A stretch of DNA of 31,871 nucleotides from assembly GCA_964418595.1 (NCBI GenBank), contig CAYQMF010000079.1, forward strand, positions 1 to 31,871, in the 5' to 3' direction. The translations under genes were made by a program, and so were the position numbers. Position 1 is the stretch's first letter. The number at the start of each line of letters is the position of its first letter. This document shows positions 1 to 8,378 of this stretch, piece after piece. This DNA is from CAYQMF01 sp964418595. GTDB lineage: Bacteria > Planctomycetota > UBA1135 > UBA2386. Under the pieces are notes generated by a model that worked only from the letters and a program-made list of their open reading frames with translations, was not told the DNA's origin and did no database searches.

Positions 1-126
1 AGATGCTCCTACGGCGCCGCGGCGCGCGCGATGGCGATCGACGAGTCCAGCTTCAAGAGAGTGCTCCGCGGAGCGGCGAAGAAACTGCGTTGGCTGGAAA
101 AAAACAGGCCCCCCCCGGGACTCTAG
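1..126 (+). CDS. C-terminal fragment, possible Fis-type helix-turn-helix protein
   Basis: The first frame is open from the window edge to TAG at 124-126 and encodes 41 residues, with the high third-position G+C of the rest of the contig. It includes YGAAARAMAIDESSFKRVLR, which has the look of a Fis/NtrC-type helix-turn-helix (small residues, then a turn, then a recognition helix), followed by a basic tail. The start lies outside the window. It could be the end of a sigma-54 response regulator or of another DNA-binding protein; the fragment is too short to choose. The base composition drops right after this stop. Confidence 0.45.
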   Translation, partial: RCSYGAAARAMAIDESSFKRVLRGAAKKLRWLEKNRPPPGL

Positions 127-186
127 AACTTGGCCCCACGAGCTGCCTTACCCCAACACATCACCCTTCGTGACGGAGACTCCAAG

Positions 187-747
187 ATGACGTCGGCGTG
201 GCTGCACTACGGTCTGATCGGGCTCTTGGGATACAGCGCTGCCGCTTCGCCGGCACTGCTGGACGAGGAGTACACCTGCACGCAAGGCTGCGTAGCGACC
301 ACAGCCATCACGTGCTACCGTTGGTACAGCAATTCGTGGCTTGAGACCAGCAACGACGAAATCATTGACTACGACGACGAGGATGGCGGCCCCTGGCAAG
401 TAGACGGCGCGTGCCATTGCAGTCCTCAGTGCGAACAGAACACGGGCGCCACCAACGAAGGCAAGTGCACGGTCGGCGCAAAGATAAAGTTCAAGGTTGC
501 TGTGACATCCTACAAGAAGATTGAAGGCGGATCAACACCGCTACCCAGTGCGTCAGGAAACTGCCAGACTCTGGCGCAAGGGGCTTCAATCGAGGCTAAG
601 AAGGAAGAGTGAGGCACGGACATCACAATTTGGATTCTTGCATACTCCGCTGCAGAATGCGCAACAAACAGCGCAAACAAGTACCTAATCAAGATACAGC
701 TCCGCTGCACGAGCTGTAATGGAACTTGCCCCAGCGAACCCATCTAG
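187..747 (+). CDS. Cys-rich secreted protein with in-frame TGA (610-612) at a Cys-equivalent position
   Basis: Start chosen at ATG 187, with GGAG at 175-178 and a signal peptide beginning MTSAWLHYGLIGLLGYSAAA; this matches the paralogue at 767. The mature protein has the pattern CTQGC - CHCSPQC - GKCTVGAKIKFK, shared with that paralogue. Conventional reading stops at TGA 610-612 (141 residues). The same frame then stays open for 44 codons to TAG 745-747. It encodes TDITIWILAY and RCTSCNGTCPSEPI, which match TDQTAWYLGF and RCTPCNGTCPEEPV of the paralogue. In that alignment TGA falls on a Cys (TGT) of the paralogue. It is either a fresh nonsense mutation or a selenocysteine codon; I see no convincing hairpin after it. 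Function unknown; the signal peptide and paired cysteines suggest a disulfide-rich exported protein. Confidence 0.7.
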
Positions 748-766
748 CTCCAACAGGCTGCTTCCG

Positions 767-1330
767 ATGCAAGCAACAGTAATCTCATGTCTCATCGCGA
801 CGGTTGCTGGCTACGTGTACGGTGGCTTGGCCAGTAGGTCTGCGCTTGGCGAGGAGCATACCTGCACGCAAGGCTGTGTTGGATCCACCGAGGTGGTGGT
901 GTACACGCGGAACACTCAGAACCAGACCTGGGTCGAGGCCGGAACCCCGGGCGACTACATCGAATACGTACAAGGACCATTCAACAAGAATGGCACGTGC
1001 CATTGCGACCCCCAATGCAAGGCAGACGAATCAGACGACGAAAAGAAGTGCCGCGTGGGCGCAAAGTTCAAGTTCAAGGCATCCGTCGGGATCCAAAAAG
1101 CGCAAGAGCAGATTGGGGGCTCCCAGCCGGGCACAACGATTCCAGAAGCCGTCTGTGCGACTGTAAACACCGATACGGTGCTGGGAGTGGAGGTTCGTGC
1201 GTGTGACACGGACCAAACGGCGTGGTATCTGGGTTTCACAACTGGGAACTGCAACGCCGCAACCATTCTGATAAAGCTGAAGTACCGATGCACTCCATGC
1301 AATGGCACCTGTCCTGAGGAGCCTGTTTGA
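767..1330 (+). CDS. Cys-rich secreted protein, intact paralogue of the preceding gene
   Basis: Start ATG 767 gives a 187-residue protein with an N-terminal hydrophobic signal sequence (MQATVISCLIATVAGYVYGG). An in-frame GTG/ATG further upstream would overlap the preceding gene's tail and add a non-hydrophobic extension. A weak AGG at 755-757 precedes the start. The mature part carries CTQGC, CHCDPQC, KKCRVGAKFKFK, a central RACDTDQTAW, and a C-terminal CTPCNGTCPEEP. All are conserved in the upstream copy, so the two are a tandem duplication. Only 3 bases separate its stop from the next gene, suggesting one transcript. No known domain recognised; probably periplasmic or surface-exposed and disulfide-stabilised. 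Confidence 0.8.
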   Translation: MQATVISCLIATVAGYVYGGLASRSALGEEHTCTQGCVGSTEVVVYTRNTQNQTWVEAGTPGDYIEYVQGPFNKNGTCHCDPQCKADESDDEKKCRVGAKFKFKASVGIQKAQEQIGGSQPGTTIPEAVCATVNTDTVLGVEVRACDTDQTAWYLGFTTGNCNAATILIKLKYRCTPCNGTCPEEPV

Positions 1331-1333
1331 GTC

Positions 1334-3010
1334 GTGGATCGGCGAATCGCAGCTGCGGCAGTGTTTGTGGCGCTGTTGGCAGTGAGCGTGCTAGCTACGC
1401 GACAGGAGGATTTGGCAAAGACCGCGGTCCAAAAAGACTCGGATGTCCTGACGAATCGAGAGGCACCGAGCAGAAGTGCGTTACAACTCTTCGAGAGCCC
1501 CGCCGGTGCCCCTGAGCCTATTGCGCGACAGTTGGTTGGTTCGAAGGGTGTCGTCGCAAGTAATGCAATTCGCGTGCAGGGTCGGTGTTTGTCCAGTGCA
1601 GCAAGAGTTGCAGTTCCCGATTGCCGCGTGATTCTCATGATCCATGGGCGCGGGCACGGAGGTAGTGTTGAAAGAAGGGAAGTAGCGCTATCAGACTCTC
1701 TGGGCCGATTCTCTTTCGAATTCTCTCCAGACTCTACGCACGAATACTCCGTAGCGGCGCTGGGGAGATGGTACGATTGGACGTCACGTCAACTTGAGAT
1801 GTCGCACGAGAAGACTGTCGGAGAGAGGCGCGACGTGCAGCTAGGGGATCTGTTGTTGCCGAAGGCCGCAGACACCTCGCTGAAGGTGACGGATCGGAAC
1901 GGAGTGGCCATGGAGAATATGAACCTTCGGGTCGTTCGCGAAGTTCGAAAAGACCAGAGTCGACAGGGGAGGACGACAGTGCGCGTGACGACTGGGCCGG
2001 ATGGGACGGCTTGGTTAGGACCGTTGGTCAGCGGAGAGTGGCGAAGTGTTGCGAAGCCCCCCTACCGAATACTGAGTAGAGATGTGTTCGAGGTGAGGCC
2101 AGAGCAAGACAGCTTGTTCCTTACCGTAGCGGTCGGCGAAACGCTCTTGACCGACATGCTGAGCGGTTCCGTGACGAGTGCGGACGGGGCGGGAGTGAGT
2201 GGCGTACACATATGTGCCGCGAGCGCCACGAAGAGTTACACAGCTGTTTCAGACGCCCAGGGCAGATTCTACATTGAACGACCTCCGGGGGCCAGTGAGA
2301 TCGTGAGAGAGCTGACCTGGGACGATCCTTCGGGGGAATACGCCTGCGGGTCACTGCCGGAGATCCCCAACTGGGGCCAGGATGTCCGGATAGCGCTGCA
2401 GGAATCGGCAGTTGTCAATCTGAATGTAATTGACGTAGCCAGTGGGCTTCCAATCAAAGACGTACAGGTGGAGGCGTTTCCACTCCGGGGGATGATCTCC
2501 AGCGACCGCCGTCTGGCGAGAACGCCTTGGAAGGGCCCCAACGGGTTCCGTGTCAACCGGCTCGCGATTGGGAGGAACGTATTGAGGGTGCTCCCCCGTG
2601 ACGACCGTCATGTCCCGAGCGCGCCGGTTTTCTTGGATATCAAGGAAGGATCACAACAAGACATCTGCATCCCGCTGCACGAACGATGCGTCTATGTTAT
2701 TGACTGTGTGGGGCCGTCGCTGCCACATGACTCAGAGGCCTGCGGCCGGGTGGAAATCGGATATGTCATCGGTAGTGCGCGTTCTGGGTCACTACGCCGC
2801 GCTGAAAGTATGCAGGACCCAGTCTGGTTCACGAGTCAGGATGTGTTCTTGGTGATAGATAGCACTGCTGTGAGACAGGGGGCGCGCCTTTCCGGACCAC
2901 CACGGAGCACAGAGAGTGCCGTTGCCGCACGGTCGACAGACGGAATTGGGGAGTGGCGAAACTGCGACATCCTGGCCAATGCGACAGGTGCCTCGATTCG
3001 GATCAGATGA
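1334..3010 (+). CDS. Secreted protein with carboxypeptidase-regulatory-like domains
   Basis: GTG start at 1334, three bases after the previous stop; 558 residues. The N-terminus (MDRRIAAAAVFVALLAVSVLA) is a signal peptide. At least two segments read as carboxypeptidase regulatory-like beta-sandwich domains. One, near residues 75-135, has a cysteine-bounded start and SDSLGRFSFEF. The other, near 275-330, has SGSVTSADGAGVSGVHICAA followed by SDAQGRFYIERPPG. A third beta-rich segment follows near 365-440. No catalytic peptidase residues are evident; such modules usually act as adhesive or structural units of exported proteins. Its stop overlaps the next start (ATGA). Codon use is less G+C-biased than in the genes after 4127. 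Confidence 0.75.
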   Translation: MDRRIAAAAVFVALLAVSVLATRQEDLAKTAVQKDSDVLTNREAPSRSALQLFESPAGAPEPIARQLVGSKGVVASNAIRVQGRCLSSAARVAVPDCRVILMIHGRGHGGSVERREVALSDSLGRFSFEFSPDSTHEYSVAALGRWYDWTSRQLEMSHEKTVGERRDVQLGDLLLPKAADTSLKVTDRNGVAMENMNLRVVREVRKDQSRQGRTTVRVTTGPDGTAWLGPLVSGEWRSVAKPPYRILSRDVFEVRPEQDSLFLTVAVGETLLTDMLSGSVTSADGAGVSGVHICAASATKSYTAVSDAQGRFYIERPPGASEIVRELTWDDPSGEYACGSLPEIPNWGQDVRIALQESAVVNLNVIDVASGLPIKDVQVEAFPLRGMISSDRRLARTPWKGPNGFRVNRLAIGRNVLRVLPRDDRHVPSAPVFLDIKEGSQQDICIPLHERCVYVIDCVGPSLPHDSEACGRVEIGYVIGSARSGSLRRAESMQDPVWFTSQDVFLVIDSTAVRQGARLSGPPRSTESAVAARSTDGIGEWRNCDILANATGASIRIR

Positions 3011-3840
3011 GAACCTTGCTGAAGGCTGGCCGACGCGTGGGTCAAGTCTGCGCCGCGATTGTGGCGTTCGCGGGCGGCTACTGGATTCATCTCCTGACGA
3101 GCGCGGCGATCACATATACCGATCCAAAGGATCTGCTCGGGGATCATTGCGCTCTTGAGCGGTTGCTGGATAGGGACGATGGTTTTCGTAGACACTCGGA
3201 GAGAGTGGTGCAGGAGTGTGGCTCAGCCGAACAGATTCTTCATGAGGGACGGGGTATCTCGGGGAATGAGCTCGTACTGGTAGCCTGGGAGAACATTCCC
3301 ACAGACAAGAGCGGTCTGCGTGAGGCTCTGGGAAACGAAGAGGACAGCGATTGGGTACTAAAGAGCTTTCGAACAAGCCGGTCTGGCCGTCAGCCAACTG
3401 TCGAAGTGCGGCTCGGGTTTCGAGCTTGGCTTGAATCTGCGAGGCAGTGCGTACGGGGAGTGAGGACATACCGCCGTCAGCGCTGCAGAGAGACAGTCGG
3501 CCAGGCGGTGAGATTGGGCACGCTGAGTCCTCTGGTCCCTGGCACTTCAGCCAAGACCAGGGCGGCTTTGGAAGCTTTCACAGGGCTCGAAAGCGGAGCG
3601 GCATATCCGGAAACACGCCTCCTCGTGGGAAGGAGTTTCTACGAGGACGGTGAATCTATCCTGGAGTGGATCGTTGACGGTGGGCGTCTGTACGGCGTTA
3701 CTCGTGCCCAAATGCCTGAACTCGGAGCAATGTACATTTGGGAGAGCCACATTCTCGAGACTTTGGTAGGGCAGGCGGTCAACTGGCTGATGTCAGAGAA
3801 CATCATCTCCATAGCAGACGCTCACGCACTCTTGAGGTAA
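3007..3840 (+). CDS. Membrane-anchored protein of unknown function
   Basis: ATG 3007 overlaps the previous gene's TGA in an ATGA arrangement, which favours it over an ATG 54 bases upstream; 277 residues. Residues about 13-33 (VCAAIVAFAGGYWIHLLTSA) form one hydrophobic segment after a basic start, so the bulk is probably extracytoplasmic with an uncleaved or signal-type anchor. The remainder is mixed charged sequence with no motif I recognise; there is a Cys pair around RQCVRGVRTYRRQRC. Translational coupling with the carboxypeptidase-regulatory-like protein suggests a shared role at the cell surface. It is the last gene of the lower-G+C block. Confidence 0.65.
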   Translation: MRTLLKAGRRVGQVCAAIVAFAGGYWIHLLTSAAITYTDPKDLLGDHCALERLLDRDDGFRRHSERVVQECGSAEQILHEGRGISGNELVLVAWENIPTDKSGLREALGNEEDSDWVLKSFRTSRSGRQPTVEVRLGFRAWLESARQCVRGVRTYRRQRCRETVGQAVRLGTLSPLVPGTSAKTRAALEAFTGLESGAAYPETRLLVGRSFYEDGESILEWIVDGGRLYGVTRAQMPELGAMYIWESHILETLVGQAVNWLMSENIISIADAHALLR

Positions 3841-4126
3841 CGTGTGTGCTTGCGGGTAAGCCTGCGTAGTAGGCCGCGTTCTTCCGCACGGCAGCTCGAC
3901 GAAGGCGCGGAGCGCCGTGACGCGGGCCATCCCTGGCTCCGCCGCTCTGGCTTCATCGTGTGGGGTCTCGGCCGCTTCGAAAGGCGGCTGGCCTGATCGC
4001 GCTGGGCAAGGTCGAGACGATCCGCGGCCAGTTCGGCTGATCGGCTGATCAGCTGATCTCACGCTTGTGCGGTGGTGCCGTGCCCCGACCCTGGTCACGC
4101 CGGATCCACCCGCTACGCTTCCACCG
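3841..4126. other. Intergenic stretch with a triple 8-base repeat
   Basis: No gene supported. The + strand at about 3916-3994 reads like GC-rich coding debris (GHPWLRRSGFIVWGLGRFER) before a TGA, suggesting a decayed gene end at the boundary between the lower-G+C block and the polysaccharide genes. At 4035-4058 the octamer RGCTGATC occurs three times in tandem (GGCTGATC, GGCTGATC, AGCTGATC), the last two forming a TGATCAGCTGATC palindromic core. No clear promoter is visible. Confidence 0.4.
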
Positions 4127-5452
4127 ATGCCGCGCCTCCATGCGGTCGCCTACGACCTGACCGCAACCTCACCGGCGCAGCCGCGCCTCGCCGCGCTGTT
4201 CCGTCGCCTGAACGAGCGTGGCGTCGGCGTGGAGCTGTGGACGGAGCGGCCGGCGGGCGAGTGGCTCGACGAACTGGCGGCGAAGGGCGGCGTGCGCGTA
4301 CACGTGCTCGTCGATCCGGTGCTGCGCGCCTACCTGGCGATCGCCAGGCCGGCGCGGTCCGCACCCGCGACCACGCTGGAGGCCGGCGCGTCGACCACGG
4401 CGGTCGCCGCGCCTCCCCGCAAGCCGAGCCTGCTGTGGCGGATGGGGCGCAGCGTGCAACGGGCGCTGCTCTTCCCCGACGAGCAGCGCCTATGGGTTGC
4501 CCGGGTGCGGCGCCGACTCCTCGCCGCGCTGCGCCCGCAGGACATGGTGCTCACCTGCGCGCGCCCGGAGAGCGCGGCGCTGATCGGCGCCGAAGCCAAG
4601 CGGCGCGGCGCGCGGTGGTGGCTCGACTTTGCCGATGGCTGGTGCTTCCAGGGTCTGCGCCGGGACGCGATGACGCCGAGCGCGCGGCGCGAGCGCGAGC
4701 TTGCGCTCGAACGTCGCCTCGTGGCCGACGCTGACTTCGTGTCGACGGTGAACGAGGAGCTCGCGGGCTACTTCGCGAGCCTCCGCGCCGACGGCGACGT
4801 CACCGTCTATCCCAACATCGTGCCGGACGAGGTCCTCGACCTGCCGCAAGCGACGCGCGTGCGCGCCCCCGACGAGCCGCCGACGATGGGCTACTTCGGC
4901 CGCATCTCGCTCAGCGATCCGGAGCGGTCCCTGGCGCCCCTCGTGCGCATGCTGGGAGCGACGGCCAACGGGCCGGACACGCCGCGCGCGACCTTCCGCT
5001 TCCACGGCGAGTACTCGGCGCGCGACCGCGCCGAGATCGGCCAGATCGCCGCGCTGGGTCACGCCGTGCGCGTGGCGGAGCCGGTCTCGCGCCCGGCGCT
5101 CGCGGCCATGCGCTCGGAGTTCGACGCGTCGCTCATGGTCGCGTCCCCCGGGCAGCGGGGCTCGTCGAGCAAGCTCCTCGACACGCTCGGCCTGGGGCTG
5201 CCGGTCCTGGCGGTCGTCCCGGTGCCTTCCGTCGCGGCGCAGATCGTGACCGAAGCCGGGTGCGGTGAAGTCGTCGAGATTGGCGCGGCCGCTGAAAGTG
5301 GCGCCCGCTGGCGGCGTTTCCTCGGGCGGCTCGGCACCGGCGGCTACCGCGTTGATCCGGCCGTACGGGCCCGATATACCAGCGCGGCGGTCGTGCCGGC
5401 GTTGGTCGACAGGGTGACCGCTCTCCTGGAGGGTCGGTCGCGTGCCGAGTAG
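4127..5452 (+). CDS. GT-B-type glycosyltransferase (GT4-like)
   Basis: Start ATG 4127 (MPRLHAVAYDLTATSPAQPR) gives 441 residues, usual for single-domain-pair GT-B enzymes; an earlier in-frame ATG at 4067 would add 20 residues of non-protein-like sequence. The N-terminal half is the acceptor-side Rossmann-like domain. It has WWLDFADGWCFQGL, then STVNEELAGYF and the linker VYPNIVPDEV. The C-terminal half has MGYFGRISLSDPERS, FRFHGEYS and SSSKLLDTLGLGLPVLAVVP, the place where GT4 enzymes contact the nucleotide sugar. It probably adds a sugar to a surface polysaccharide. It lies 30 bases upstream of, and in line with, the sugar-nucleotide genes, and may use their product. The acceptor cannot be predicted. 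Confidence 0.8.
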   Translation: MPRLHAVAYDLTATSPAQPRLAALFRRLNERGVGVELWTERPAGEWLDELAAKGGVRVHVLVDPVLRAYLAIARPARSAPATTLEAGASTTAVAAPPRKPSLLWRMGRSVQRALLFPDEQRLWVARVRRRLLAALRPQDMVLTCARPESAALIGAEAKRRGARWWLDFADGWCFQGLRRDAMTPSARRERELALERRLVADADFVSTVNEELAGYFASLRADGDVTVYPNIVPDEVLDLPQATRVRAPDEPPTMGYFGRISLSDPERSLAPLVRMLGATANGPDTPRATFRFHGEYSARDRAEIGQIAALGHAVRVAEPVSRPALAAMRSEFDASLMVASPGQRGSSSKLLDTLGLGLPVLAVVPVPSVAAQIVTEAGCGEVVEIGAAAESGARWRRFLGRLGTGGYRVDPAVRARYTSAAVVPALVDRVTALLEGRSRAE

Positions 5453-5482
5453 CCTGCTCGCGACTACAGCGCCGAACCAGCC

Positions 5483-6175
5483 ATGACCAAGAACGAGAAG
5501 CCGTACTTCGTCCACGAATCCGCCTACGTGGACGAGCCCTGCGAGATCGGCGAGGGGACCAAGATCTGGCACTTCTGCCACGTGCTCCCGGGGGCGCGCA
5601 TCGGCAAGCGCTGCAACTTCGGGCAGAACGTGATGGTCGGCAACGACGTGGTGATCGGCGACAACGTCAAGGTCCAGAACAACGTGTCGATCTACACCGG
5701 CACGGTGGTCGAGGACGACGTGTTCCTCGGCCCATCGTGCGTGCTGACCAACGTCAGCAACCCGCGCTCGCAGGTCGTCCGCCGCTCGCTCTACGAGAAG
5801 ACCCTGCTGCGTCGCGGCTGCTCCGTGGGCGCCAACGCCACCATCGTGTGCGGCACGACCGTGGGACGCTATGCGTTCATCGCTGCTGGCGCGGTGGTGA
5901 CCAAGGACGTCCCAGACTACGCGCTGATGAGCGGCGTGCCCGCGCGCCGCACCGCGTGGATGAGCCGGCACGGCCACAAGCTGACCTCACCCGACCGCGA
6001 GGGCGTCATGAGCTGCCCGGAGAGCGGCATGCGCTATCAGGAGAAGGGCGGCGTCCTGCGCTGTCTCGACCTCGACGAAGACGCCCCGCTGCCGGCCAGG
6101 CATGCCGTCGGCACCCGCGGCTACCGTGACTTCCGCACCACTGAGAAGACCCGCACTGGAGAAACCACGACGTGA
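5483..6175 (+). CDS. wbpD: UDP-2-acetamido-3-amino-2,3-dideoxy-glucuronate N-acetyltransferase (WbpD/WlbB-like)
   Basis: A 230-residue left-handed beta-helix acyltransferase. Hexapeptide-repeat turns run from about residue 15 to 150 (IGEGTKIWHFCHV, IGKRCNFGQNVMVG, VVIGDNVKVQNN, VEDDVFLGPSCVLTN, YAFIAAGAVVTKDVPDYAL). PRSQVVRR and the C-terminal CPESGMRYQ segment are typical of the WbpD/WlbB family. Known role: acetyl-CoA-dependent acetylation of the 3-amino group of UDP-GlcNAc(3NH2)A, in the cytoplasm. The next two genes encode the preceding steps, giving strong contextual support. Its TGA overlaps the GTG start of the aminotransferase gene. Confidence 0.88.
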   Translation: MTKNEKPYFVHESAYVDEPCEIGEGTKIWHFCHVLPGARIGKRCNFGQNVMVGNDVVIGDNVKVQNNVSIYTGTVVEDDVFLGPSCVLTNVSNPRSQVVRRSLYEKTLLRRGCSVGANATIVCGTTVGRYAFIAAGAVVTKDVPDYALMSGVPARRTAWMSRHGHKLTSPDREGVMSCPESGMRYQEKGGVLRCLDLDEDAPLPARHAVGTRGYRDFRTTEKTRTGETTT

Positions 6176-7338
6176 CCAAGACCAATCCGCCCAAGATCGA
6201 TAGGGTGCCGCTGCTCGACCTGACGCGGCTCGACAAGCAGCAGATCGACGGCCTGCGCGCCGCCTTCGAGCGCGTGCTGACCAGCGGCCACTACATCATG
6301 GGGCCGGAGGTCGATGGCTTCGAAGCCGAGTGCGCGAAGTTCACGGGCAGCAAGCACGCGATCGGCGTGTCGTCGGGCACGGACGCGCTGATCCTGGCGC
6401 TGATGACGCTTGGCGTGAAGGCCGGCGACGAAGTGATCTGCCCGACCTACACGTTCTTCGCCACCGCGGGCTCGGTTTGGCGCGTGGGCGCCAAACCGGT
6501 GTTCGTCGACATCGACCCGACCAACTACAACGCCACCGCCGCCGCGATCGCCCAGAAGATCACGCCGCGCACCAAGGCGATCATGCCCGTGCACCTGTTC
6601 GGCCAGACCTCCGACATGGATGCGATCATGGCCGTGGCCAAGAAGGCCAACGTGCCGGTGATCGAGGACGCGGCCCAGGCACTGAGCGCCAAGTGGAACG
6701 GCAAGGACGCCGGCACCTATGGGGCGTTCGGCTGTTACTCGTTCTTCCCGAGCAAGAACCTGGGGTGCCTCGGCGACGGCGGGCTCGTCACCACCAACGA
6801 CGACGCGCTCGCCGAGAAGGCGCGCGTGCTGCGCGTGCACGGCGGCAAGCCCAAATACCACCACAAGATGATCGGCGGCAACTTCCGCATCGACGCGCTG
6901 CAGTGCGCGCTGCTGCGGGTGAAGCTGCCGCACCTGCCGGCGTCGACCAAGGCGCGCCAGCGCAACGCCGCGCTCTACACGGAGCTGTTCACCAAGGCCG
7001 GCGTCGCCGGCAACCCGACGGCCCCGGAGCCCCGCTCGATCGGCCTGCCGGCGATCGGCAAGGACCACATCGTCAACCAGTACGTGATCCGCGTCGGCGG
7101 CGGCCAGCGCGACGCGCTGAAGGACGCGCTCGGCAAGAAGAACATCGGGACGGAGGTCTACTACCCGATCCCGCTGCACCTGCAGGAGTGCTTCGCGAGC
7201 CTCGGCCACAAGGTCGGCGACTTCCCGCAGTCCGAGCGCGCGGCCAAGGAGACGTTGGCGGTGCCGGTGTTCCCGGAGCTGACCGAAGCCGAACTCCGCT
7301 ACGTGGCCGACGCGGTGATCGCGTTCTGCCGGGGCTGA
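6172..7338 (+). CDS. wbpE: DegT/DnrJ/EryC1-family sugar 3-aminotransferase (WbpE/WlbC-like)
   Basis: GTG start at 6172 overlaps the upstream stop (GTGA) and follows a TGGAG about 12 bases before it; 388 residues. It is a PLP-dependent fold-type I aminotransferase. Visible marks are GVSSGTDALILAL (cofactor phosphate region), VIEDAAQ (Asp166, pairs with the pyridine N), and SFFPSKNLG with Lys195 as the Schiff-base lysine. YYPIPLHLQ near the C-terminus is typical of sugar aminotransferases. Expected reaction: glutamate-dependent conversion of UDP-3-keto-GlcNAcA to the 3-amino sugar. Flanked by the acetyltransferase and the dehydrogenase of the same pathway. Confidence 0.9.
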   Translation: MTKTNPPKIDRVPLLDLTRLDKQQIDGLRAAFERVLTSGHYIMGPEVDGFEAECAKFTGSKHAIGVSSGTDALILALMTLGVKAGDEVICPTYTFFATAGSVWRVGAKPVFVDIDPTNYNATAAAIAQKITPRTKAIMPVHLFGQTSDMDAIMAVAKKANVPVIEDAAQALSAKWNGKDAGTYGAFGCYSFFPSKNLGCLGDGGLVTTNDDALAEKARVLRVHGGKPKYHHKMIGGNFRIDALQCALLRVKLPHLPASTKARQRNAALYTELFTKAGVAGNPTAPEPRSIGLPAIGKDHIVNQYVIRVGGGQRDALKDALGKKNIGTEVYYPIPLHLQECFASLGHKVGDFPQSERAAKETLAVPVFPELTEAELRYVADAVIAFCRG

Positions 7339-7354
7339 ACCGAGCGACCCACCG

Positions 7355-8365
7355 ATGAGCAAGCCGAACCCCTCCGTTCCGCCTCGCGTGGCCGTGGTCG
7401 GCTGCGGCTACTGGGGCAAGAACCTCGTCCGCAATTTCGACGCGCTCGGCGCGCTGAGCCATGTGTGCGAACCGGGGGCGGCCGGCCAGAAGACCGCGCG
7501 CGAGCTGGCGCCGAAGGCCACCGTCGTCGCCGACTTCGACGCGGTGCTCGCCTCCGACGTCGCCGGCGTCGTGCTCGCCACGCCCGCGGTCACCCACCAC
7601 GACCTCGCGAAGCGCGCGCTGCTCGCCGGCAAGGACGTGTTCGTGGAGAAGCCGCTGGCGCTACGCCACGAGGATGCCGCGGAGCTGGTGAAGCTCGCCG
7701 GCAAGCACGGCCGCATGCTCATGGTGGGCCACGTGCTCGAGTACCACCCGGCCATCCGTCGCATCGCCGGCATGGTCGCGGAGGGTGACCTCGGCAAGAT
7801 CCTGTACGTCTATTCGAACCGGCTGAACCTCGGCAAGGTGCGGGTCGAAGAGAACATCCTGTGGAGCTTCGCGCCGCACGATGTCGCGATCATCCTGCGC
7901 CTCGTCGGCAGCATGCCGATCCAGGTCACCGCGAGCGGCGGCAACTACATCACCGCCAACATCGCCGACGTGTCGATCAGCAACCTGCTCTTCGAGGACG
8001 GCGCGCGCGCCCACATCTTCGTGTCGTGGCTGCACCCGTTCAAAGAGCAGCGCCTCGTGGTGGTCGGCAGCCAGCGGATGGTGACCTTCGACGACGTGAG
8101 CAAGAAGCTGGTCGTGCACGACAAGCGCGTCGATCGCAACGGCGACCGGCCCCCGACGCCAGTGCAGGGCGAAGGCCGCGAAGTCGAGTTCAGCAGCGAC
8201 GAGCCGCTGCGGCTCGAGTGTCAGGCCTTCCTCGACTCCATCGCCACGCGCACGCCCGCGCTCACCGACGGCGTCTCGGGCCTGCGCACGCTGCGCGTGC
8301 TGCAGGCGGCGCAGCGCTCGCTCATGACCGGCGGCGAGCCGGTGCCGATGCACGCGTTCGCGTAG
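7355..8365 (+). CDS. wbpB: Gfo/Idh/MocA oxidoreductase, UDP-GlcNAcA 3-dehydrogenase (WbpB/WlbA-like)
   Basis: 336 residues, ATG 7355, 16 bases after the aminotransferase. The N-terminal Rossmann motif VAVVGCGYWGKNLVRNF and the EKP motif (98-100, VFVEKPLAL) are standard for the family. MVGHVLEYHPAI and WSFAPHDVAI provide the substrate-domain His residues. Expected role: NAD-dependent oxidation of C3 of UDP-GlcNAcA, feeding the transaminase. The pathway's first enzyme (UDP-GlcNAc 6-dehydrogenase, WbpA) and an epimerase (WbpI) are not in the window. Convergent with apt, 13 bases apart. Confidence 0.88.
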   Translation: MSKPNPSVPPRVAVVGCGYWGKNLVRNFDALGALSHVCEPGAAGQKTARELAPKATVVADFDAVLASDVAGVVLATPAVTHHDLAKRALLAGKDVFVEKPLALRHEDAAELVKLAGKHGRMLMVGHVLEYHPAIRRIAGMVAEGDLGKILYVYSNRLNLGKVRVEENILWSFAPHDVAIILRLVGSMPIQVTASGGNYITANIADVSISNLLFEDGARAHIFVSWLHPFKEQRLVVVGSQRMVTFDDVSKKLVVHDKRVDRNGDRPPTPVQGEGREVEFSSDEPLRLECQAFLDSIATRTPALTDGVSGLRTLRVLQAAQRSLMTGGEPVPMHAFA

Positions 8366-8378
8366 CCGGGGCGACTGC

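Noticed and set aside
610..649. bSECIS hairpin after the TGA of the first Cys-rich gene
   Set aside because: Only a 4-pair CGGA/TCCG stem with a 25-base loop and weak A/T inner pairs; not good enough to annotate.
4490..5977. 495-codon minus-strand frame opposite the glycosyltransferase and acetyltransferase genes
   Set aside because: Shadow; His/Asp/Arg-biased text with no motif, against well-recognised + strand proteins.
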